A DNA stretch of 64,000 bases from the NCBI RefSeq assembly GCF_030704535.1, contig NC_081818.1, positions 6,396,501 to 6,460,500 of the forward strand. The letters run 5' to 3'. The DNA is from Vitis vinifera (Eukaryota > Streptophyta > Magnoliopsida > Vitales > Vitaceae). Both the position numbers and the translations under genes were made by a program. Of this stretch, positions 25,001 to 32,749 are shown in pieces (the stretch's first letter is position 1; each line of letters starts with the position of its first letter). The notes below the pieces were generated by a model, which made no database searches, was not told where the DNA came from, and saw only the letters and a program-made list of their open reading frames with translations.

Positions 25001-26600
25001 ATTTTTAAAAGTCCAAAGAAGTGGAGATTTGGGAGGGTACGAAGAATGTGAGGATTCCTCACATTCTTCGTACCCTTGTGAATTTTTTAGTATTTTTCGA
25101 CTTCGATTTTTCCGGATATCATTTGACCACCTTCTAAGTGTAATGGACCTATTCAAGCAACATCCAAGCCATATGATGCCCCAAAAAATTTTAAAAAGTC
25201 CAAAGAAGTGGAGATTTGGGAGGGTACGAAGAATGTGAGGATTCCTCACATTCTTCGTACCCTTGTGATTTTTTTTGTATTTTTTGACTTCGATTTTTCC
25301 GGATGTCAATTGACCACCTTCTAAGTGTAACGGACCTATTCAAGCAACATCCAATCCATATGATGCCCCAAAAAATTTTAAAAAGTCCAAAGAAGTGGAG
25401 ATTTGGGAGGGTACGAAGAATGTGAGGATTCCTCACATTCTTCGTACCCTTGTGATTTTTTTTTGTATTTTTCGACTTCGATTTTTCCAGATGTCAATTG
25501 ACCACCTTCTAAGTGTAACGGACCTATTTAAACAACATCCATGCCATATGATGCCCCAAAAATTTTTAAAAAAGCCAAAGAAGTGAATGATACTAACCGG
25601 TCGACCGGTTATCTTCTACCGGTTGTGTACTTTTCTCAACCGGTAGCCACTGACCCTTTTGGTTGCTTGATTCTCAAATGGGCAGTGGCTACCGGTTGAG
25701 ATAAGTAGGAAACCGGTAGAAGATAACCGGTCGACCGGTTAACATTGCTTGATTCCTCACATTCTTCGTTCCCTTGTTAATTTTTTAGTATTTTTGGATT
25801 TGGATTTTTCCGGAAATCATTTCACCACCTTCTAAGTGTAATGAACCTATAAAAATAATATCCAAGCCATATGAAGTCGTAGAAAAGTTTAAAAACTTCA
25901 AACAAGTGGAGAATTGGGAGGGTGCAAAGAATGTGAGGATTCCTCATATTCTTCGTACCCTTCCTAATTTTTTAGTATTTTTGAAGTATGATTTTTTCGG
26001 GCATCATTTGAACACCCATTTAGTGTAATGAACCTATTTAAACAATATCCAAGTCATATGAGGTCCCAAAAAATTTTAAAAGTATCAAAGAAGTGGAGAA
26101 ATGAGAGGGTACGAAGAATGTGAGGATTCCTCACATTCTTCGTACCCTTCCTAAGTTTTTAGTATTTTCGGATTTTGATTTTTTCCGGCATCATTTGAAC
26201 ACCTCCTAAGTGTAATGAACCTATTTAAACAATATCCAAGTCATATGAGGTCCCAAAAAATTTTAAAAGTATCAAAGAAGTGGAGAAATTAGAGGGTACG
26301 AAGAATGTGAGTACCCTTCCTAATTTTTTAGTATTTTTATTTTTTTCGGGCATCATTTGAACGGCTCCTAAGTGTAATAAACCTATTTAAACAACATCCA
26401 AGTTATATGAAGTCTCAAAGTTTTTTAAAAGTATCAAAGAAGTGGGGAAATGAAGGGGTACGAAGAATGTGAGTATTCCTCACATTCTTCATACCCTTCC
26501 TAATTTTTTAGTATTTTTGAAGTATGATTTTTCCGGGCATCATTTGAAGACTCCTTGAGTGTAATGGACTCATTGAAACAATATCCAAGCCAAAAGAGGT
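22061..26600. repeat. 187-bp satellite array with a palindrome in every monomer
   Basis: About 24 head-to-tail monomers. Successive GGGTACGAAGAATG motifs are 187 bases apart (for example 23911, 24098, 24285). Each monomer carries a 41-base palindrome: arm GGGTACGAAGAATGTGAGGA, a single T, then the reverse complement. The rest includes TTTTTTAGTATTTT, CATTTGA, CACCTCCTAAGTGTAATG and a CCAAGYCATATGA segment. Type I monomers (CCCTTGTGAATTTT) flank a block of type II monomers (CCCTTCCTAATTTT, about 23760-24850). The edges (22061-22450 and after 25870) are diverged. Because 187 is not a multiple of 3, the short frames it creates are not coding. It should be compared with published satellites of the host. 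Confidence 0.95.
25595..25740. repeat. ACCGGT foldback module, copy a, inside the satellite array
   Basis: Two 58-base arms (25595-25652 and 25683-25740) are inverted repeats with four mismatches by eye, around a 30-base loop. Each arm ends in the palindrome AACCGGTCGACCGGTT, and CAGTGGCTACCGGTTGAG borders the loop. It interrupts a satellite monomer and replaces about 32 bases, including the left arm of that monomer's own palindrome. Same architecture as copies b, c and e. Confidence 0.9.
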
Positions 26601-26696
26601 GTTATCTAATCACATGCCCAAAAAAACTACTTTCTAATAAGTGGAGAACAATCTATGCATGAATCCAACACTTTTACATCTTATTTCATTATATAT

Positions 26697-26845
26697 TAAG
26701 CGGTCGACCGGTTAAATGCTACCGGTTGACCTATTTTCCCAACCGGTCAACACTGCTATTTCTTATGATGAAGCACCAAAATGGCCAGTGTCTACCGGTT
26801 CGAAAAAGATTGCAACCACTTCGTATGGTGGTCGACCGGTACACG
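26697..26845. repeat. ACCGGT foldback module, copy b
   Basis: Starts near GCGGTCGACCGGTT and ends GGTCGACCGGTAC. The inner boundaries are CAACACTG and CCAGTGTCTACCGG around a loop containing ATTTCTTATGATGAAGCACC. Arms are more diverged than in copy a. It lies just beyond the right edge of the satellite array and left of the captured gene fragments. Confidence 0.8.
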
Positions 26846-27539
26846 AATATCCTTTAGATGTCATTTAGGTTTTTGATCCGGTGATTCGTACACTCAAATG
26901 GTATTACCCAGTTATGACATAGATTGTTGCCAGCTTGGAATTGTACGTTGTAACTTGGAATTTTAATGTGTAAATTTGAGAAATGCTAGCGACATCAATG
27001 AAAAGTTCTCAAACCATTTAATGGCAAGCAATGAAATTTGGAACCAAAAACACAAAGGAAAAGTGAGGACTATTTTTCATTCAAGAATTTGCACTCTATG
27101 GTTGTGTGTGAATAACATCAGGCATATCTAAACAATTTGTAAATGAGGAAAAAGGTTAATGAAATTTTAAGAGTGGTTTGAGCATTTAATGGCAAGCGTT
27201 TTTTATTTTCTGTCTCTTTTTGCATCAAGAACTATAATTTTGTTTATTTATTCTTAAAAGAAAGCACCTGAAAAAAAATAAAAACAAAGCATTATCCTTA
27301 ATTTCAGCAGAATGTAACTAAAAGAGTTTTGTTGCAGAGCAAAGGCCACAGAGAGAGAGAGAGAGACAGAGTTAATATAATCATCTGATTTAAAACTAGA
27401 AAAGAAAATTTGCAGATCTGAGGATTTGAGCCAAAAGAAAACTTTCAAATCATTTTGGACTTAACCTAGGTCAATGTTCTGGGTCTCATAGGCATAAGAC
27501 AACCAGCAAGCTTAATGAGAAAATGAAAACAAAACTTGC
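26846..27539. other. non-coding stretch between foldback copy b and the proteasome fragment
   Basis: No gene recognised. A GA microsatellite lies at 27352-27366. The expected last exon of the proteasome subunit (the VLTPAEI.. end) was looked for on the minus strand and not found. Confidence 0.5.
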
Positions 27540-28869
27540 CTGAATTTTCTGTCAGTGCCTATAATACCAATCTCAATGTTTTTGCTAGATATTTGCCCTT
27601 CAAATCTGCACAAATTTATGAAACTCAGCATATAACTAAAGAGAACGAAATGCAACATCATAAGTAAACCTGCAAGGGCTGATGTGGCACAGGCCATAAA
27701 CAAGAAATATATTATCTTATAATCCAAAAGAAAGAAACATATCATTTCACCATGGTGTATGCATGAATCATGAGCCCAAATTGTGCTAATTAAAGGAAAA
27801 AGCTCATAGCACGGCAATGAGACTATCCAGTGATAGCCTCAGTTGTGATGAGTTTAATGATTCTATTCAGAGAACATTTTGTGCATTTTAATATCTCATA
27901 CAAATTTTGAACACAATTTGAAGTTCTCAAAAACTCCGATTTAGTCAGCCATACTAGGCATCCTTTTTGGCCAGGGAAGTCCCTCTAGCAATCCAGGATG
28001 CAGAACCCTCTTACTCAAAGAATGAGTAAAATTATACGTTAGTAAATCACTCAACTGAATTTCTTTCAAGAAGAAAATTCACTAAGCAACTAAATGCAGA
28101 ATGAACAACAGATAAGTTCAAAGCTTCTTGATGTGCCTTTTGATAGTTTTCAAACATTCGTTAGCTGAAATTTAAAAGAATAGAAGTTTAAGATGCATAT
28201 ACCCCTCCTTGAGTGTCAAAATAGCAGTGTGGACAGCATCATCAAGTTCCATATCATCAGTGTACCTACATGGAAAAGGAACATATTCAATTCTCCTCCT
28301 AAGTTAAGATCAAAGAGAGGGAAAGGAAATTGAATGTTAAAAAAGAAGGGAAAGGGAAAGGGAAAGGAAAAGGAAAAGAAAGAAGGGAATCAAAGTTACA
28401 ATAGTGAACAGAAGTTATTACCAAAATGCAGAAATAAATTAAAAAAAAAAAATCACATGGATTAAGTTCAAGCCCTGGCAAAGTTGAAAGTGCATCCTAC
28501 ACATAAATTACCAATCCAATTTATTATAATTTTTTATAGGAAACTAAAAAATCAGAAAACTCAAGGTGAACACGAGCCTTGCCCTTCATTTCCCATAGAG
28601 AGTTGAGTATGAAACATAAGGCTTATAATAGAACTTCAAGATGCAGCCACATAATCCTAGCAATGTGGCAATTCGAAGAGCCTCAAAAAAATTGTTGTTG
28701 CAAAAGTATCAAACACAATAAAGATAGGCTGCTGCTTGATATCATTTTAAAAAGACACATCAACCAAATTCTGATTTAAATACCTCTTCTCGAGAAATGT
28801 CTTTGCATTTGAGACATTCTTCCCCATTGCAGAGGTTTTCCATGAGAAATATGAACCTGATGGATCCAC
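27540..28869 (-). pseudogene. PAB1: fragment of 20S proteasome subunit alpha type-2
   Basis: Three consecutive minus-strand exons match the C-terminal part of the plant 20S proteasome alpha-2 subunit and join in frame: 28784-28869 ([20 protein letters not shown]), 28203-28265 (YTDDMELDDAVHTAILTLKE) and 27540-27605 (FEGQISSKNIEIGIIGTDRK). The first two have GT donors. The third has a GC donor (CAG|GCAAG). The exons for the first two-thirds of the protein and the final exon are absent, so no subunit can be made. Retained introns indicate copying from genomic DNA, not mRNA. The neighbouring fragments of unrelated genes suggest transposon capture. Confidence 0.85.
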
Positions 28870-29338
28870 CTAGAGGCATATAAATAAGTAAATGAATATT
28901 AGCAGAAATTTGTAGCATTATACTAATGCAGGATAGGGTAAAAAAACAGACTCAAAACTTATAATAATGACTACAAGAGCTTGCTGGGCAAATGAACCTT
29001 ATCCACTATGTCTTTTCACCAAGAAATATGAATCAGGTAGTTTTTTAAAGATAACTGTTGGGTCTTTTCTGCATTTATATCAGTACCAAAGTGACTCATT
29101 GATTCCAAACAGATTTCAAAATTATTCTACAAATTGCAACAAAGGATCCTACAGTTGTAGATGGGCTGATGACCATATCAAACCCAAAACAATTTGCCCA
29201 AAAAATGTAAAGAAACCTTAATGCACAGTTCGCAATACAGATATCCATATGATGAGAGATGGCAAGGTAGAAGGAAAAGAAAGAAAAGCATGCCAACATC
29301 CAAAGAAAGAGAAATTTAGATAAGTTCATCAATGTAAC

Positions 29339-29639
29339 TGTTGAACTACCAATCTTCCTAATGTAGTATTTAAGCCCACAATGTATATCATGCACTCTAA
29401 CACCCTCCCTCATGTGCAACCCCATATTTGCACATGGAGAGACACAGAAGCCCGTAGGCCAACAACCACAACCAGACTCTTTAGGGGTTAATAAGTTGGG
29501 GATATAAATATATGGTAGTGACATTTGAACACATGATCTCCTATCAAATGAGGCTCTAATACCATGTTGAACTACCAATTTTCCTAAAAGTTTAAGCTTG
29601 TAAGATTTGGGCCCACAATGTATGTCATGCAATCCAACA
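29339..29639 (-). mobile_element. complete TRIM (miniature LTR retrotransposon)
   Basis: A 301-bp element flanked by the 5-base duplication GTAAC (29334-29338 and 29640-29644). On the minus strand: 5' LTR 29639-29565 (TGTTGGATTG...TTCAACA), a primer-binding site immediately after it (TGGTATTAGAGCC, 29564-29552, close to the initiator Met-tRNA type), about 150 bp non-coding interior, a polypurine tract (GAGGGAGGG, 29411-29403), then the 3' LTR 29402-29339. The two LTRs are 75 and 64 bp and share GCATG, ACATTGTGGGC-type and GGTAGTTCAACA segments. No coding capacity. It inserted into the intron-like sequence between two captured gene fragments. Confidence 0.9.
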
Positions 29640-30167
29640 GTAACCATAATATAGGAAACAAAGAATGTAAATGCTCATATAGAAAATGAAAAGAAAGAAA
29701 AAGGTAAAACTGTTACTTTTTTCCAAGGATTAAGAATCAAACAAGTCACATCTTTTCTCCATTGCCACTCAAATAATAGAATCTACCAAATCCCTGAAAG
29801 TAAGTATTGTTCATATGGAAATTGAAAGCACAACAATCTAGGGTTGATAATAAAGGTGGTGGATCAAACTAAAGAACTACTCATTTCAGCTAAACAAAGC
29901 CTTAAGGCCAACTATTTCGGAGGGGCATGAACCTATGTTCTGCTTCCAGGTATCAGAGGAAAAAACCTATTCTGGAGTTATATAGAATAACATGCATTAT
30001 AAATATTATAAAAATATCAAATCGGTCTAGAGTTAGGCTTTGGTTATTGGATCATTGACCCATGTCTAACCCAAAATGAGTTAGGTTGAAAAATTTTGAC
30101 TAAAGTCTGTCCAAACATCAAGTTGGGTCGGAGCATCCTAAGCTAACCAAGGTTGCTTGCTTCTTAC

Positions 30168-30261
30168 CTGTAAGGACAATCACTGATTCCTCTTTAGACA
30201 AGTTCATACACAATTCTACATCATCATCAATGTCTTCCAATACAGACAGGTTCAGCTTGAC
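30168..30261 (-). pseudogene. TAT: single exon fragment of tyrosine aminotransferase
   Basis: A 94-base minus-strand exon with good splice signals on both sides (TTTGCAG| and |GTAAGAAG) encodes VKLNLSVLEDIDDDVELCMN then LSKEESVIVLTG. This matches the region of plant tyrosine / nicotianamine aminotransferases (PLP-dependent class I) just before their C-terminal end. No other exon of that gene is present, so it is a captured fragment. Confidence 0.75.
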
Positions 30262-30381
30262 CTGCAAAGAAACCATAATTGACAATAATCATCTCAATAT
30301 TCTGAAGTGCAAAATATATCATGTTTTCTTTCTCCCTTTACCATTACAAACATGGATCTTTCCCCCGATTGTAGTAAACGT

Positions 30382-30530
30382 GAACCGGTCGACCGGTACT
30401 TGGCAACCGGTTGCCCTGTGAACTCGACCGGTAGACACTAGGCATTTCTTCATGCACCACCCAAACTGATCAGTGGCTACCGGTAGCAAAAAAACTTGGT
30501 ACCGGTTGATGCATTTTGTCGACCCGTTGG
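30382..30530. repeat. ACCGGT foldback module, copy c
   Basis: Left arm begins GAACCGGTCGACCGGTAC. The loop contains CATTTCTTCATGCACCACCC. The right arm begins CAGTGGCTACCGGTAGC and ends GTCGACCCGTTGG. The loop is closely similar to that of copy e (37357). It lies between the aminotransferase and VIPP1 fragments. Confidence 0.85.
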
Positions 30531-30695
30531 TAACTATCAGAGAATCAAAAAATGCGGTAATTTATATTTATTTAATATACTAACACTATTTATCAATGAT
30601 ATTTAACTTAAAAGTGGTCTATTTCTTAACTTAAAAGTAATAGTGCACTACATTTGAATGATCCTTACAATCCAAACTCTTCCTTTCTTTCACAG

Positions 30696-30767
30696 TTTGC
30701 ATTGCTGGAGAGTTCTTCAGTTGATGATGATCTTGCAAGCTTGAAGAAGGAACTATCTGGGAGCTCA
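30696..30767 (+). pseudogene. VIPP1: C-terminal fragment of VIPP1 (plastid ESCRT-III/PspA family)
   Basis: After an acceptor (TTTCACAG|) the plus strand encodes FALLESSSVDDDLASLKKEL followed by SGSS, matching the end of plant VIPP1, the plastid membrane-remodelling protein. After SGSS the normal ending is lost. The frame runs into MDILRWIKPKFDHRD of unknown origin and a stop at about 30830. Only this exon is present, and it is on the opposite strand to the other captured fragments. Confidence 0.8.
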
Positions 30768-31017
30768 ATGGATATTCTCAGATGGATTAAACCCAAATTT
30801 GATCATAGGGATGAAATAACTTTGTTAATTTAACATGTATTTGTATTTTTTTTTTTTTTTAAAAAAAGAAAACTTAGTACCATTTTTTTTTATTCTTCGA
30901 TATCTGAACTTTATTACACCTTAAATTTGATAAAGTAAAATAAGTACTGAAATGTCTTAAGTTTTATGAAACACCCGTTAGTATTAATATATTAGTTTTA
31001 CGAAATAGGGGCACCCT

Positions 31018-31090
31018 TCGGCTAACAATCCCCCCCTTTTTGATGATGACAAACCTTCCTTATCTAGGAGAGAAGAAATCTCCCCCGCAA
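31018..31090 (-). mobile_element. polypurine tracts and LTR start of a Sirevirus/copia-type element
   Basis: Read on the minus strand: GCGGGGGAGATTTCTTCTC, then TTTGTCATCATCAAAAAGG, GGGGGATTG and a TGTTAGCCG that would open an LTR at 31027. Two purine tracts with GATGATGACAAA between them are typical of the 3' end of plant Sirevirus-type copia elements. It lies 280 bases downstream of the minus-strand ORF at 31307, where such elements place their last ORF. No second LTR was found, and the VIPP1 fragment begins only 260 bases further on, so the LTR is unproven. Confidence 0.5.
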
Positions 31091-31306
31091 TCCAAACATG
31101 AGTAAATTTAAAGCGAAAATTTTAAATGACATGCAAAATTTCAATAGGAGACAATGTGAATTCTGAAAATATCATATCATATATAATAATATCGCATATA
31201 CACAACACAAGACTAATGATATGGAAATGTCATGCATGTGTGTGCCCCCTAGACCCTTTGGCAACATAAAAAAGAAACGAATGGGAGGGGGGGGGTCTCG
31301 AACATA

Positions 31307-32749
31307 TCAAGGCGGAGGTGGAGGAAACACTGAGCGAAGGTAGGCCATCATCTCCTCATGCTGGTGATCCATACGCTCCTCAAGACGCCCAAGTCTCTGA
31401 TCGAGATGCTCAAACTGAGAGGTCATCTCCTGATGCTGGTGATCCATACGCTCCTCAAGACGGCCAAGTCTCTGATCAAGATGCTCAAACTGAGAGGTGA
31501 AGTCGGTCTGAGACTCATCTATGCGATCCTCCATAGACTGGAAACGAGTATCATTGACGACTGCAAACTCCTCCATACGAGTCCCGAGAGAACTTATCTG
31601 AGCGGATAAATCCATCCAAGGCGCATGATCGGGTGCATGAGGTGGCTGAAATGGTATCTCTGCGTGAGAAGGCTCAGATGGTCCAGATGTGTATGCCGGC
31701 TCAGATATCATCGGCTGAGAAGGAGGAATGTCGCACTCAGGCATGCTCTGCTCAAAGTCCCTCTGAGGGTCTAGCCCACCCTCCATCTCTCGAATCTCGG
31801 CCTCCTCCTCATCTACATGATGCATCTGTCCCTGCCCCTGGTCCTGTGGCGGTGGTCGCTCAGCTCTCTTGATCCAAGAGCCATTAGGGGCCTTCTCAAA
31901 TTTCATCCGCCCCAGAGACTGCTCGTCATATGTGTCATACGTGCTTAGGGTCTCCAAATCTGTCTCGCGTCTCAAATCAACCCCGGCATCCTTGAATACT
32001 CTCGTGAGGAAGCGACCATAGGGGAGGACGCGGGTCTTGCTCTCACAGCAAGATATCATATGCATCATCATTAGGTACCCGACATGAATCCGTCTCCCTG
32101 TCAAAATGGAATCCACTATGAAAGCCTCGAGGTAGGATACCTCGTCTAGATGTCCGCCCCGTGGCAACAGAATGGAGCAGACCATGTGATGAAGGATACG
32201 GCTAATCACTGTCAGACTATGTGCAGAGGGTTTGCCCATCCCCTGGGCATCGGCAAGTCCACACAGCCTCTGAATAGCCTCTCTAGGGTCAAATCCCGGC
32301 ACTGTGGGCCACACCTTGGACTCATACACCCTGAGTCCAACTGATGGTATATCGAAAATCCGGCAAATGCTCTCCGGACTCAAGGTGATCTGAACTCCTC
32401 TGATAGTGGACGTGATCGGTCCTCCAACCCCGTAGGTCAACCGTGAGTAGAAAGTGCGAATCAGAGTCGGGAAGATAGGCTCCGAAATAGTCACCACTGG
32501 CAGCCATCTCATCCGTCCAAATATCGCCTCAAATCCAAAGTACTTAAGCTGGGAGAAATTGATGCTTCTCCCTGGAACAACTTTCCGCTGGGCATATTTT
32601 TGTTTATACCTCTGGTAGTCTTCGACAGAGCCGAAAAGAGCGGTGTCGTACCTCGCCTTTTGGCGAGCCTCGGACTGATCTGCCTGAGATGGCTCAGCAG
32701 GGCGCTTGCCCTTAGCCCTGGAAGCGGCTGACTCTCTCCTAGGTGCCAT
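31307..32749 (-). CDS. plant transposon protein (PF20167-like), copy 1
   Basis: 480 aa from the ATG at 32749 (MAPRRESAASRAKGKRPAEP). The frame stays open 48 codons further up, but this start matches the N terminus of copy 2 (MPPKR...). It resembles the 'putative plant transposon protein' family common in plant genomes, with conserved stretches such as GPITSTIRGVQITLSPESIC, SVGLRVYESK and LLPRGGHLDEVSYLEAF. The N terminus is basic (KGKRP). The C terminus (about residues 380-470) is predicted coiled coil with two tandem near-identical 25-residue units, then a proline end. No reverse transcriptase or protease accompanies it. The biochemical role is unknown; a structural or accessory protein of an LTR element is likely. 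Frame intact. Confidence 0.75.
   Translation of the reverse strand: MAPRRESAASRAKGKRPAEPSQADQSEARQKARYDTALFGSVEDYQRYKQKYAQRKVVPGRSINFSQLKYFGFEAIFGRMRWLPVVTISEPIFPTLIRTFYSRLTYGVGGPITSTIRGVQITLSPESICRIFDIPSVGLRVYESKVWPTVPGFDPREAIQRLCGLADAQGMGKPSAHSLTVISRILHHMVCSILLPRGGHLDEVSYLEAFIVDSILTGRRIHVGYLMMMHMISCCESKTRVLPYGRFLTRVFKDAGVDLRRETDLETLSTYDTYDEQSLGRMKFEKAPNGSWIKRAERPPPQDQGQGQMHHVDEEEAEIREMEGGLDPQRDFEQSMPECDIPPSQPMISEPAYTSGPSEPSHAEIPFQPPHAPDHAPWMDLSAQISSLGTRMEEFAVVNDTRFQSMEDRIDESQTDFTSQFEHLDQRLGRLEERMDHQHQEMTSQFEHLDQRLGRLEERMDHQHEEMMAYLRSVFPPPPP
31345..31500 (-). repeat. tandem 75-bp coding duplication in the coiled coil
   Basis: The unit encoding TSQFEHLDQRLGRLEERMDH plus QHQEM occurs twice, differing at only a few bases. 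Each unit is 25 codons, so the reading frame is kept. It lengthens the C-terminal coiled coil of the transposon protein. Copy 2 at 38168 has no such duplication. Confidence 0.85.

Noticed and set aside
22594-25586. Many 60-115 aa frames with the repeated peptide MGGYEECEDSSH across 22.6-25.6 kb
   Set aside because: They are translations of the satellite monomer on both strands. The 187-bp period shifts frame in each unit and there is no gene structure.
22061-26600. CRISPR-like array of palindromic repeats
   Set aside because: Regular palindromes, but the 'spacers' are conserved monomer sequence and the genome is eukaryotic.
31318-31872. Plus-strand frames over the 31.3-32.9 kb ORF
   Set aside because: Shadows of the minus-strand transposon ORF, repeated because of its internal coiled-coil duplication.
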